In this document: in pieces, positions 16,128 to 25,164 of the stretch
Layout: each line of letters begins with the position of its first letter
Numbering within the stretch: position 1 is the stretch's first letter
DNA from: Sediminibacterium sp. KACHI17
GTDB lineage: Bacteria; Bacteroidota; Bacteroidia; Chitinophagales; Chitinophagaceae
DNA length: 64,000 bases
Assembly (NCBI RefSeq): GCF_040362915.1
Contig: NZ_AP029612.1
Location: 2,542,001-2,606,000, forward strand
Reading direction: 5' to 3'
The notes under the pieces: generated by a model
What the model saw: the letters and a program-made list of their open reading frames with translations, nothing else
Told to the model about the DNA's origin: nothing
Database searches by the model: none
Position numbers and translations under genes: made by a program

Positions 16128-17697
16128 TATCATTGGTTTCGAAGTTTCTGCTAAAGGGGAACAAACATTTCGATCTTTCAGTACACCGTTAGGAGCTTAC
16201 TTACCAGAACATTTCCATATTGCAACAGATGAAGAGATCAAGCTGGCTATAAAAAAAGCAACTATTGCTTTTGTAATTTTCAGTAAAATCTCTTTTATAC
16301 AAAGAGCTGTTTTTCTAGAAACAATCGCTGAAGAAATATTGAATATCGGAGATTTTTTATTGGAGCGTGCCCATCTAGAAACCGGATTGCCTTTACCTAG
16401 ATTAACGGGTGAAAGAGATCGAACGATGAATCAGTTGAAGCTCTTTGCAACATTGCTGAGAGAGGGCTCGTGGGCGGATGCGGTGATTGATACAGCTATG
16501 CCCGATAGAAAACCCCTTCCCCGATCAGATCTGCGAAGAATACTCCAGCCGCTTGGGCCGGTAGCAGTATTTGCTGCAAGTAATTTTCCTTTTGCTTTCT
16601 CTACTGCAGGAGGCGATACGGCCTCTGCATTGGCAGCTGGTTGTCCGGTGATTGTAAAAGCGCATAGCGCTCATGCCGGCACCAATGAACTTATGGCCAA
16701 TGCTATTAAAAAGGCAGCAGAAAGAACGGGCATGCCTGATGGGGTATTCTCTTCACTGAATGGTGAAGGTGCAATATTGGGTCAGCGACTTGCTATGGAG
16801 TCATCTATCAAAGCCATTGGGTTTACGGGTTCATACCGTGCAGGGATGTCATTGTATGCAACCGTTACGCAAAAAAGAAAAGAACCTATTCCGCTATATG
16901 CAGAGATGAGTAGTATCAACCCTGTTGTTGTATTGCCTGAAACATTGTCGCTAAAAACATCAGAAATCGCTACAGTATTGGCCGGATCTGTTACTCTTGG
17001 TGTTGGTCAGTTTTGTACCAATCCGGGTTTGCTATTTCTGATCCGATCAAAAGCGTCGGATGCTTTTATTGAATCATTGGTCGCAGCTTTATCGAATGTA
17101 CCCGCTGCAACGATGTTGAATCAGCAAATTTGTAAGGCATATTATACCGACAGATCCAGGGTTATACAAACCAAGGGAGTGAAAACACTGTTCTGTGGGA
17201 ATGATCAGGGTAATGAATACAAAGGAAGTCCGACATTATTGGCTGTGAATGCAGCTGATTTCATGCTTGAACCTTCATTGCAGGATGAAGTCTTTGGTCC
17301 CTGCACGCTAATAGTAATATGCGATGATACAACACAACTGGAAACAGCATTACAAACTTTACATGGACAATTGACCGGTTCTGTATTCGGAAGTACCGAT
17401 GAATTACTGCGATATTCTTCAGTGATCGATATTTTACAACAGAAAACAGGAAGACTTATTTTTAATAATGTTCCAACCGGTGTAGAGGTATGTCATGCAA
17501 TGGTGCATGGAGGTCCATTCCCGGCTACTACAGATGCACGAACCACTTCTGTTGGAACAGAAGCGATCAGGAGATTTGTAAGACCTGTTTGTTATCAGGA
17601 TTGTCCGCAGGAATTACTGCCTCTGTATTTGCAGAATGAAAATACAGCAGGTATCATGCGGAAAGTCAATGGAATATATACACGTGATGCTATCTGA
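16111..17697 (+). CDS. Aldehyde dehydrogenase, likely alpha-ketoglutarate semialdehyde dehydrogenase
   Basis: 528 residues, the long aldehyde dehydrogenase (NADP+) form used in hydroxyproline and sugar-acid degradation. The catalytic cysteine is Cys302 in GVGQFCTNPG and the general base is Glu265 in YAEMSSINP. The cofactor segment near 150-165 (LGPVAVFAASNFPFAFS) and GFTGS near 236-240 are intact. In the hydroxyproline pathway it would oxidise the semialdehyde to 2-oxoglutarate. Its ATG lies 17 bp inside the upstream deaminase gene, which argues for translational coupling. Assignment to the semialdehyde is from context. Confidence 0.87.
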   Translation: MLQGRNIIGFEVSAKGEQTFRSFSTPLGAYLPEHFHIATDEEIKLAIKKATIAFVIFSKISFIQRAVFLETIAEEILNIGDFLLERAHLETGLPLPRLTGERDRTMNQLKLFATLLREGSWADAVIDTAMPDRKPLPRSDLRRILQPLGPVAVFAASNFPFAFSTAGGDTASALAAGCPVIVKAHSAHAGTNELMANAIKKAAERTGMPDGVFSSLNGEGAILGQRLAMESSIKAIGFTGSYRAGMSLYATVTQKRKEPIPLYAEMSSINPVVVLPETLSLKTSEIATVLAGSVTLGVGQFCTNPGLLFLIRSKASDAFIESLVAALSNVPAATMLNQQICKAYYTDRSRVIQTKGVKTLFCGNDQGNEYKGSPTLLAVNAADFMLEPSLQDEVFGPCTLIVICDDTTQLETALQTLHGQLTGSVFGSTDELLRYSSVIDILQQKTGRLIFNNVPTGVEVCHAMVHGGPFPATTDARTTSVGTEAIRRFVRPVCYQDCPQELLPLYLQNENTAGIMRKVNGIYTRDAI

Positions 17698-17728
17698 TTA
17701 AAATGGATCGACAAATGATCATAATATA

Positions 17729-18730
17729 ATGGCACATAAAAAATTCTTTTGCATTGATGCACATACATGTGGTAACCCTGTTCGTTTGGTAGCAGGCGGT
17801 GGACCGCTGCTGGAAGGTAATTCCATGATGGAAAAGCGATTGCATTTTCTTCGAGAATATGACTGGATCAGAAAGGGATTGATGTTTGAGCCGCGCGGAC
17901 ATGATATGATGAGTGGAAGTATTTTATATCCACCGCATGACCCTCAAAATGATATTGGTGTATTGTTCATCGAAACCAGCGGTTGTTTACCCATGTGTGG
18001 ACACGGAACGATCGGTACCATCACAATAGCCATTGAAGAAGGATTGGTAACTCCAAAAACTCCCGGTCATTTAAGAATTGAGACGCCTGCGGGTCTGGTG
18101 TTGATTGAGTATAAGCAAGAGGGTAAAAAAGTATTGTCTGTAAAGCTTACCAACGTTCCTGCATTTTTATATGCAACTGATTTGGAAGTAGTATGTCCTG
18201 ATCTGGGAAAGATAAAAGTAGATGTTGCTTATGGGGGTAATTTTTATGCTATTGTAGATCCCCAGGAGCATTTTCAGGGTCTTGAACATTATACTGCAGA
18301 TCAATTGATCTCATGGAGCAGGGTTTGCAGAAAATTATTGAATGAACAGTATATATTCATTCATCCTGAAAATGAAAACATCAAAGGACTGAGTCATTTG
18401 CTATGGACCGGTAAGGCGATCGCACCAACATCAACTGCACGTAATGCAGTGTTCTATGGTGATAAAGCAATCGATCGTTCTCCTTGTGGTACCGGAACAT
18501 CAGCACGTATGGCGCAATGGTATGCAAAAGGTAAGTTGAAAAAAGGAGATGCATTTATTCATGAGAGTATCATTGGATCCACTTTTACAGGAAGGATAGA
18601 AGCTGAAACAGCTGTTGCAGGGAAACCGGCTATTGTTCCTAGTATTGAAGGATGGGCAAGAGTTACAGGATATAATACGATCATTATTGATGATGATGAT
18701 CCATATGCGCATGGATTTCAGGTAATATAA
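17729..18730 (+). CDS. 4-hydroxyproline 2-epimerase (proline racemase family)
   Basis: 333 residues of the proline racemase/hydroxyproline epimerase family. Both catalytic cysteines are present: Cys90 in PMCGHGTIG and Cys253 in SPCGTGTSA. This Cys/Cys pair fits an epimerase or racemase and not the trans-3-hydroxyproline dehydratases, which lose one cysteine. Length and the N-terminal DAHTCGNPVRLV fit the hydroxyproline branch. It would convert trans-4-L-hydroxyproline to cis-4-D-hydroxyproline, the first pathway step. Lies 31 bp after the aldehyde dehydrogenase gene. The next enzyme, a D-hydroxyproline dehydrogenase or oxidase, is not in the window. Confidence 0.9.
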   Translation: MAHKKFFCIDAHTCGNPVRLVAGGGPLLEGNSMMEKRLHFLREYDWIRKGLMFEPRGHDMMSGSILYPPHDPQNDIGVLFIETSGCLPMCGHGTIGTITIAIEEGLVTPKTPGHLRIETPAGLVLIEYKQEGKKVLSVKLTNVPAFLYATDLEVVCPDLGKIKVDVAYGGNFYAIVDPQEHFQGLEHYTADQLISWSRVCRKLLNEQYIFIHPENENIKGLSHLLWTGKAIAPTSTARNAVFYGDKAIDRSPCGTGTSARMAQWYAKGKLKKGDAFIHESIIGSTFTGRIEAETAVAGKPAIVPSIEGWARVTGYNTIIIDDDDPYAHGFQVI

Positions 18731-18776
18731 ATATTGAGTCATTCAGAGTTTTGAAACGAACTAGCAAAACAGCTAT

Positions 18777-20555
18777 ATGAAAAAACAACACATCACCCTT
18801 GCACTGCTGATAGCAGTCAGTATGTTCTGTGTATTGCCACAAGGCGCTCATGCACAGGTTTCAAAAGAAAGTTATGTTCCTTGTCAGGAAATGCCGACAC
18901 TGATTCAGCAGTATGCAGCTGATAATCGTACACTGAGCCGGTATTATAGTCCTGCTTCTTCAAGGGGTGGCGGCTTTGGAGGTGGGGCAGATGCCAGTAT
19001 TGGTTCACCTGAGAAAAACAAACGTCTGCAACAGTTGATACAGGAATACCAGAAAAAATTAGCTGCTGTTGATTTTAAAAATCTTTCACAGGAGTGTAAG
19101 GTCGATTATATCTTATTCAGGCGAGACTTGACTGAAAGAATGGAACAGTTGGTAACAGAAGCGAATGAAGTTGCTAAGATCAATAAGTGGGTGCCATTTG
19201 CAGCAAAGGTCTATGCGCTGGAACAACAAAGAAGAAGAGGATATCAACCCAATGCAGAAGAAGTAGCGAAGGATTGGGCTTCTATGATCACTGAAGTGAA
19301 GTCATTACAATCCAAATTGAAAGATGAAAAAGTAATTGAGCCAGAATCAGTATATACTGCCGGAGAAGTGATCAATAATCTTCGTCAAACTTTACAAAGT
19401 GTATTTGATTTCTACAACGGGTATGACCCCATGTTTACTTGGTGGGTACCAACTGTACACAAATCTTTGGATGATGCTTTAACAGCTTATGCAGGCGTAT
19501 GGAAAACAAAAGCCAATAGTGCATTGACGGCAAGTGATAACAGTGGTATTGTAGGAGTACGTGCCGGAAGGGAGAATTTGGTGAAGCAGTTGCAAAGTGA
19601 AATGATTCCTTATACCCCTGAAGAGTTGATTGATATCGCGAATAAAGAATTTGCATGGTGTGATGCTGAAATGTTGAAAGCCTCCAGAGAAATGGGTTTT
19701 GGTGATAATTGGAAAGCGGCATTAGAAAAAGTAAAGACCTTATATGTTCCTCCGGGGAAACAACCTGAAGCTATTTTGAAACTTTACACAGAGTCGATCG
19801 ATTTTCTAAAAAAGAATAACCTTATCACCATTCCGCCATTAGCTGAAGAAACCTGGGGTATGATGATGATGTCTCCGGAAAGACAATTAATAGCCCCTTT
19901 CTTTTTAGGAGGTGCTGATATCATCATCTCTTATCCCACCAATACCATGGCTTATGAAGACAGGATGATGAGTATGCGCGGTAATAATCCGCATTTTTCA
20001 AAAGCAACAGTACATCATGAATTGATTGCCGGACATAACCTGCAACAGTTTGTGAATACCAGAACCAGAACCTATCGCAATTTCGGTACACCCTTCTGGG
20101 GTGAGGGATGGGCATTGTATTGGGAATTGATTTTATGGGATATGCAGTTTGCTAAAACACCGGAAGACAGAATTGGTATGCTCTTCTGGCACATGCATCG
20201 TTGCGCCAGAATTATTTTCTCTTTGAATTATCACATGGGTAAATGGACACCTCAACAGTGTATTGATTTTCTTGTCGACAGGGTAGGTCATGAGAGAGCC
20301 AATGCAGAAGGTGAAGTACGTCGTTCATTTACGGGTCGTTATCCGCCTTTATATCAGCTGGCTTATTTAACAGGCGGCAGACAATTCTACGCGCTTAAAA
20401 AAGAACTGGTGGATAGCGGTAAGATGACATACAAACAATATCACGATGCAGTAATGTCGTTGAACAGTATGCCTGTTGAAATGGTAAGAGCTATTCTCAC
20501 CAAGCAGCCATTGACGGAGAATTTTAAAACCAATTGGAGATTTTATAATGAGTAA
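18777..20555 (+). CDS. Secreted DUF885-family putative zinc peptidase
   Basis: 592 residues with a signal peptide (about 1-27, ending GAHAQ), so exported to the periplasm or beyond. The DUF885 signature HHELIAGHNLQ is present, with His414, Glu415 and His420 as likely metal ligands and catalytic acid, and a downstream GEGWALYWE (about 442-450) supplying a further acidic ligand. Relatives are predicted metallopeptidases. Follows the epimerase by 46 bp and precedes a strong terminator, so it is the last gene of the hydroxyproline unit; release of hydroxyproline from peptides is a plausible but unproven role. The Ser/Gly-rich segment near 60-75 is probably a flexible linker. Confidence 0.85.
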   Translation: MKKQHITLALLIAVSMFCVLPQGAHAQVSKESYVPCQEMPTLIQQYAADNRTLSRYYSPASSRGGGFGGGADASIGSPEKNKRLQQLIQEYQKKLAAVDFKNLSQECKVDYILFRRDLTERMEQLVTEANEVAKINKWVPFAAKVYALEQQRRRGYQPNAEEVAKDWASMITEVKSLQSKLKDEKVIEPESVYTAGEVINNLRQTLQSVFDFYNGYDPMFTWWVPTVHKSLDDALTAYAGVWKTKANSALTASDNSGIVGVRAGRENLVKQLQSEMIPYTPEELIDIANKEFAWCDAEMLKASREMGFGDNWKAALEKVKTLYVPPGKQPEAILKLYTESIDFLKKNNLITIPPLAEETWGMMMMSPERQLIAPFFLGGADIIISYPTNTMAYEDRMMSMRGNNPHFSKATVHHELIAGHNLQQFVNTRTRTYRNFGTPFWGEGWALYWELILWDMQFAKTPEDRIGMLFWHMHRCARIIFSLNYHMGKWTPQQCIDFLVDRVGHERANAEGEVRRSFTGRYPPLYQLAYLTGGRQFYALKKELVDSGKMTYKQYHDAVMSLNSMPVEMVRAILTKQPLTENFKTNWRFYNE

Positions 20556-20623
20556 ATTCTTTTTTCCTCATAGTCTCTAAGGACCTAAGAAATAAGTGTT
20601 TAATTTTTTGATGTATATCGTTT

Positions 20624-20655
20624 AAGGCCTGTATTCGCGAGAATGCAGGCCTTTT
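20624..20655 (+). terminator. Rho-independent terminator after the hydroxyproline/DUF885 operon
   Basis: AAGGCCTGTATTC (20624-20636) pairs with GAATGCAGGCCTT (20641-20653) across the GCGA loop; 12 of 13 positions are Watson-Crick, with one G-U/T-G wobble. It is followed by TTTTTC. Lies 69 bp after the DUF885 stop. The strongest terminator in the window; ends the transcription unit beginning at 15183. Confidence 0.9.
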
Positions 20656-20825
20656 TCTTGAAACTAAATGATGGTTTGTTGGGTATTCTTCTTACTCAGG
20701 AGCGCATTGGCGTAAGTCTTAATGATAATGAAAGGGTATTATAAGACACTACAAAAAGTTAAAAGCTTTTGTATATTTATCAAGCAGCAATGCATACCCT
20801 AGCTATTTACCCTTAAAACAATCGT

Positions 20826-21263
20826 ATGCCCCAAATCAATCCCCACATTAACTTCAATGGTAATGCCGAAGAAGCTTTCAACTTTTACAAATCTGTGTTT
20901 GGAGGAGAGTTCGCAAAAGTGATGCGTTTCAAAGACCTTGCTAGTGACGAATTTCCAGTGGCTGCGCATGAAGCCAATAAGATCATGCACATTGCCTTAC
21001 CCATCGGTAACAATGTGTTGATGGCAAATGATGTTCCTGAAATACTAGGGCGTACCAATGAAAACGAGAACCGCAGTAAGATTGCCATCAGTGCATCCAG
21101 TAAGGAAGAAGCCGATCATCTATTTAATGGCCTTTCAGCAGGAGGACAAATCGAAATGCCTATTTCGGAGAGTCCCTGGGGTTCATATTTCGGTATGTTC
21201 AGAGATAAATATGGTATTGAGTGGATGATTGATTATGATGCCAATTACAAAGGGAAGATATAA
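20826..21263 (+). CDS. VOC/PhnB-like (glyoxalase fold) protein
   Basis: 145 residues. The opening INPHINFNGNAEEAFNFYKSVFGGEFAKVMRF is the usual start of PhnB/3-demethylubiquinone-methyltransferase-like VOC proteins, and the C-terminal WGSYFGMFRDKYGIEWMIDYD is equally typical. These proteins have paired beta-alpha-beta-beta-beta modules; no metal triad is certain and function is unknown. Monocistronic: a terminator lies upstream and ispG follows after 130 bp. TATATTTA at 20772-20779 is a weak candidate -7 element. Confidence 0.88.
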   Translation: MPQINPHINFNGNAEEAFNFYKSVFGGEFAKVMRFKDLASDEFPVAAHEANKIMHIALPIGNNVLMANDVPEILGRTNENENRSKIAISASSKEEADHLFNGLSAGGQIEMPISESPWGSYFGMFRDKYGIEWMIDYDANYKGKI

Positions 21264-21368
21264 GTTGTGAGCTTAATGTCAGGACGAAGAGATATTGAGA
21301 AATTCGAAAAAGGGTGAACAAGTCCCAAACCCTATCCGTTTTAAACACCAAGTCAGGTGATTTCACGT

Positions 21369-21376
21369 TAAATTTG
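21369..21376 (+). promoter_or_regulatory. TAAATTTG -7 promoter element for ispG
   Basis: Exact match to the Bacteroidota -7 consensus TAnnTTTG, 17 bp before the ispG ATG at 21394. No clear TTTG element is seen at the expected distance upstream, so only half of the promoter is recognisable. Confidence 0.5.
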
Positions 21377-21393
21377 TACCTCATATCTCATTT

Positions 21394-23406
21394 ATGCAAG
21401 CATACTGCCATTCCCTTACACAGTATAAAAGATTGAAGACCAGAGAAGTGCGTATTGGTGATCTTTTACTGGGTAATTTCCATCCGATACGCCTACAAAC
21501 CATGACCACCACTGATACAATGGATACCATGGCTACAGTGGAGCAAAGCATCCGTTGTATTGAAGCGGGGGCAGAATTGGTACGTATTACGGCTCCCAGT
21601 AAAAAAGAAGCGGAGAATTTACTGAATATCAAAAATGAACTCCGCAAAAGAGGATATCATACACCATTGGTTGCCGATATTCATTTTACACCCAATGCTG
21701 CAGAAATTGCTGCACGAATCGTGGAGAAAGTGCGTGTGAATCCGGGTAACTATGTCGATAAAAAGAAGTTCGAACTCATTGAATATACGGATGCGGATTA
21801 TGCAGAAGAGATCGAACGTATCCAGGAAAAATTTACACCACTCGTACGTATCTGTAAAGAACATGGTACAGCTATGCGTATCGGTACCAATCATGGTTCT
21901 CTCAGTGATCGCATCATGAGTCGCTATGGCGATACACCCATGGGTATGGTAGAAAGTGCAATGGAGTTTTTGCGTATTGCCCGCTATGAAAGTTTTCACA
22001 ACATTGTATTGAGCATGAAAGCCAGTAACCCACAAGTAATGGTACAGGCTTATCGTTTGTTGATCCAACAAATGGATGCTGAATTTGGTGAATGTTATCC
22101 GCTTCATTTGGGCGTAACAGAAGCGGGAGATGGTGAAGATGGTCGTGTGAAAAGTGCTGCAGGTATCGGCACCTTACTGGAAGATGGTATTGGTGATACC
22201 GTTCGTGTGAGTTTGACAGAAGATCCTGAATTTGAAATTCCGGTTTGTCGTGATCTGGTGAAACGTTATACCGCATCTACAAGACAAACACAACATATTC
22301 CTGCCATTGAAAAGATCACTTATGATCCCTTCAATTATCAGCGCAGAGAAAGTTTTGAAGTAAGTAATATCGGCGGAAAACAAGTACCGGTGGTCATCGC
22401 AGACCTTAGTAAGCTGGATACACTCACACCTGAAAAGCTCAGTGCTGTGGGTTATACATATGATGCAGCTACAGACAAGTGGAATATCAGTGACATGGCT
22501 GCTGATTATATTTTTACGGGAGACCAGGTTCCAAACTTTGCATTACCCGGTACATTGAAAGTGATCGTTGATAGTGCTACCTGGAAAAATGCAACTGATC
22601 ATGACAAATATTTTCCCATTGATGATGTGAGAAATTATCTCAATGGAACTACTAAAAGTGATAAGCTGAATTTTGTGATGCTGGATTGTTACAATGACGG
22701 CACACTGGCAAGTCAAGAGGAATTGCAACAACTGGCTGCAGATAAAACCGTAGTGCTTTGTTTGAGCAGTACCAATGATCATGCTATGCCTTCTGTGCGT
22801 AGAGCGTTTGTGGAGTTGATGCAGCAGCAAGTGAAAAATCCGATGATACTGATCGTTGATAGCAATTGGCAAACAACCGATGAACACCTCATTCATTATG
22901 CAACAGAAGCGGGTGCATTATTGCTCGACGGTTTTGGTGATGGAGTTTGTTTTGGTATGTCTGTGAACAGTTACCTGAAACAATCGGAAGCAGGTAATGC
23001 TGATACCAGTGGCAGAAATTATATCACCAATACATCAGTAGAACAGTTCATCAACAGTACGGCCTTCAGTATTCTGCAAGCCACCCGAACACGTATTTCC
23101 AAGACAGAATATATTTCTTGTCCAAGTTGCGGAAGAACATTGTTTGATCTGCAAGAGACCACAGCAAAGATCCGCTCTGTAACAAATCATTTAAAAGGTG
23201 TGAAGATCGCTATCATGGGATGTATTGTAAACGGTCCGGGTGAAATGGCCGATGCCGATTTCGGATATGTTGGAAGTGGTGTAGGTAAGATCACTTTGTA
23301 CAAGGGAAAAGAAGTAGTGAAGCGAAATGTAGACAGTGAAGTAGCGGTGGATGAGCTGATCAATTTATTAAAAGAAAATGATGCGTGGGTTGAGCCTGCG
23401 TCATAA
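21394..23406 (+). CDS. ispG: 4-hydroxy-3-methylbut-2-en-1-yl diphosphate synthase (flavodoxin), long form
   Basis: Iron-sulfur enzyme of the MEP isoprenoid pathway. 670 residues, against about 370 in E. coli: the N-terminal TIM barrel (about 20-290) and the C-terminal [4Fe-4S] domain are separated by a large inserted domain (about 290-560), as in plants and Bacteroidota. Cluster ligands are Cys576 and Cys579 in CPSCGRTLFDL and Cys610 in GCIVNGPGE, with Glu617 next to the cluster. ATG 21394 follows a TAAATTTG promoter element. The next gene, nadB, also belongs to Fe-S-dependent NAD synthesis; the spacer between them holds an 18-bp perfect inverted repeat. Confidence 0.95.
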   Translation: MQAYCHSLTQYKRLKTREVRIGDLLLGNFHPIRLQTMTTTDTMDTMATVEQSIRCIEAGAELVRITAPSKKEAENLLNIKNELRKRGYHTPLVADIHFTPNAAEIAARIVEKVRVNPGNYVDKKKFELIEYTDADYAEEIERIQEKFTPLVRICKEHGTAMRIGTNHGSLSDRIMSRYGDTPMGMVESAMEFLRIARYESFHNIVLSMKASNPQVMVQAYRLLIQQMDAEFGECYPLHLGVTEAGDGEDGRVKSAAGIGTLLEDGIGDTVRVSLTEDPEFEIPVCRDLVKRYTASTRQTQHIPAIEKITYDPFNYQRRESFEVSNIGGKQVPVVIADLSKLDTLTPEKLSAVGYTYDAATDKWNISDMAADYIFTGDQVPNFALPGTLKVIVDSATWKNATDHDKYFPIDDVRNYLNGTTKSDKLNFVMLDCYNDGTLASQEELQQLAADKTVVLCLSSTNDHAMPSVRRAFVELMQQQVKNPMILIVDSNWQTTDEHLIHYATEAGALLLDGFGDGVCFGMSVNSYLKQSEAGNADTSGRNYITNTSVEQFINSTAFSILQATRTRISKTEYISCPSCGRTLFDLQETTAKIRSVTNHLKGVKIAIMGCIVNGPGEMADADFGYVGSGVGKITLYKGKEVVKRNVDSEVAVDELINLLKENDAWVEPAS

Positions 23407-23408
23407 AA

Positions 23409-23461
23409 CATGATTATTTAAATAGCACGGACTCAAGCCCATAGCTATTTAAATAATCATG
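23409..23461. repeat. Perfect 18-bp inverted repeat between ispG and nadB
   Basis: CATGATTATTTAAATAGC at 23409-23426 is exactly complementary to 23444-23461, with a 17-nt loop. It starts 3 nt after the ispG stop and ends 14 nt before the nadB ATG, so it fills most of the spacer. There is no T-run after it on either strand and the stem is AT-rich, so a standard terminator is unlikely. Could be a regulatory stem, a protein-binding site or a member of the intergenic inverted-repeat set described in the findings. Confidence 0.85.
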
Positions 23462-23475
23462 GAAGGGGATATTTT

Positions 23476-25071
23476 ATGCAAACAGACTTTCTCGTTATCG
23501 GTTCAGGTATTGCAGGGCTTACGTATGCATTGAAGACGGCGCGTCATTTTCCGGATAAAAAAGTGACGGTCATCACCAAAACACAAGCCGATGAAACCAA
23601 TACCAAATATGCCCAAGGAGGCATTGCCGGTGTATGGGATGAAAATCGCGATAGTTACGAAAAACATATTGAAGACACATTGATCGCTGGAGATGGCTTG
23701 TGTAATGAATCTATAGTTGAGATCGTGGTGAAAGAAGGTCCGGAAAGAATTCGTGAGATCATTTCTTATGGTGCAGAATTTGATAAAGATGAAAAGGGTG
23801 ATTACAGTTTAGGTAAAGAAGGCGGACATAGTGAGAACAGGATCTTGCATCACAAAGATGTGACCGGACAAGAAATGGAGCGTGCATTACTGGATGAGAT
23901 GGCACGTGTAACCAATATTGAATTGATCAACCATTGTTTTGTTGTTGATATTCTTACACAACATCATCTTGGTTTCCTGGTAACCAAATCAACCACCGAT
24001 ATTACTTGTTATGGTGTGTATGTACTCAATTTGAATACAAATCGTATTGAGAAGATATTATCCAAGATCACACTATTGGCAACGGGTGGTTGTGGACAAG
24101 CCTATAGAACCACTACCAATCCGAAGATCGCAACCGGAGACGGTATTGCGATGGTATACCGAGCGAAGGGAAGAATTGAAAATATGGAATTCATTCAGTT
24201 TCATCCCACTGCATTATATGAACCCGGAACATCGCCTTCTTTTCTGATCACAGAAGCAGTACGTGGGGATGGCGGTATTTTGCGTAACAAACATGGAGAG
24301 GCATTCATGGAGCGCTATGATGCCCGCAAAGATCTGGCACCACGTGATATCGTTGCCCGTGCGATCGATAATGAGATGAAACGCACCGGTACTGAATATG
24401 TGTATCTGGATTGCCGACATATGGACAAAGAAAAGTTCATCCATCATTTTCCAAATATTTATGAGAAGTGCCGAAGTATGGGAATTGATGTGATGCAACA
24501 TATGATTCCGGTTGCGCCGGCAGCTCATTATAGTTGTGGTGGAATCAAAACAGATGAATTCGGACGCACTTCCATTCGAAACCTGTATGCTTGTGGAGAG
24601 TGTGCCAGCACAGGGTTGCATGGCGCTAATCGATTGGCGAGTAATAGCTTATTAGAAGCCATGGTATTCGGCCATCGCTGTTATCTGGACAGTATCCAAG
24701 CAGTAGCAAAGATCGATCTTCAACACAGTATCCCTGATTGGAAAACAACCGGTACCACAGAACCTCGTGAAATGATTTTGATCACGCAAAGCTTGAAAGA
24801 ATTGCAGCAGATCATGAGTGATTATGTCGGTATCGTAAGAACCGATGTTCGTCTGGAGCGAGCGATGAAACGTTTGGATCTTTTGTATGCAGAAACAGAA
24901 GAGCTGTATCGTTCCACCAAAGTTTCTCCACAGTTATGTGAGTTGAGAAATCTCATCACAGTAGGATATCTCATCGTTAAAGGAGCACAGTTCAGAAAAG
25001 AAAGCAGAGGATTGCATTATAATACCGATCATCAGGAGAAAAGTGCTTTGTTGCAAAATATTATATTGTGA
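23476..25071 (+). CDS. nadB: L-aspartate oxidase
   Basis: Flavoenzyme that oxidises aspartate to iminoaspartate for NAD synthesis. 531 residues. FAD-binding motif GSGIAGLTYALKTA at 8-21, the TKYAQGGIAGVWD segment near 43-55, HHKDVTGQEMERALL near 128-142, and GLHGANRLASNSLLEA near 377-392 are all typical of NadB and separate it from succinate dehydrogenase flavoproteins. nadA and nadC are not adjacent. ATG 23476 is preceded by GGAAGGGG, one of the few purine-rich ribosome-binding sequences in this window. Its stop codon overlaps the left arm of a long inverted repeat. Confidence 0.95.
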   Translation: MQTDFLVIGSGIAGLTYALKTARHFPDKKVTVITKTQADETNTKYAQGGIAGVWDENRDSYEKHIEDTLIAGDGLCNESIVEIVVKEGPERIREIISYGAEFDKDEKGDYSLGKEGGHSENRILHHKDVTGQEMERALLDEMARVTNIELINHCFVVDILTQHHLGFLVTKSTTDITCYGVYVLNLNTNRIEKILSKITLLATGGCGQAYRTTTNPKIATGDGIAMVYRAKGRIENMEFIQFHPTALYEPGTSPSFLITEAVRGDGGILRNKHGEAFMERYDARKDLAPRDIVARAIDNEMKRTGTEYVYLDCRHMDKEKFIHHFPNIYEKCRSMGIDVMQHMIPVAPAAHYSCGGIKTDEFGRTSIRNLYACGECASTGLHGANRLASNSLLEAMVFGHRCYLDSIQAVAKIDLQHSIPDWKTTGTTEPREMILITQSLKELQQIMSDYVGIVRTDVRLERAMKRLDLLYAETEELYRSTKVSPQLCELRNLITVGYLIVKGAQFRKESRGLHYNTDHQEKSALLQNIIL

Positions 25072-25163
25072 TCTTTGATTTTTTGATCTGTGATTTGATG
25101 GTTTGGAAATCAAAAGTCAACACATCATAGATCAAGAAATCACAGATCAAAAAATCAAAGATC
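25070..25163. repeat. Long perfect inverted repeat (27-bp arms) filling the nadB-acyltransferase spacer
   Basis: Left arm 25070-25096 begins GATCTTTGATTTTTTGATCT and continues GTGATTT; right arm 25137-25163 is its exact reverse complement; loop 25097-25136 (40 nt). The left arm begins inside the nadB TGA stop (25069-25071) and the right arm ends one base before the ATG at 25165. The entire intergenic sequence is therefore the element. Arms contain internal word repeats (TGATTT, TGATCT). In mRNA the right arm would sequester the region upstream of the acyltransferase start. No T-run follows. Confidence 0.92.
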
Positions 25164-25164
25164 C

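Noticed and set aside
18670-18705. Run of GAT codons (Asp repeat) in the epimerase gene
   Set aside because: A short Asp run (about four residues) near the C-terminus of the coding sequence; no sign of a functional repeat.
21619-22107. 162-codon minus-strand open frame
   Set aside because: Lies wholly inside the conserved ispG barrel in the opposite direction; composition is His/Thr-rich and unlike a real protein.
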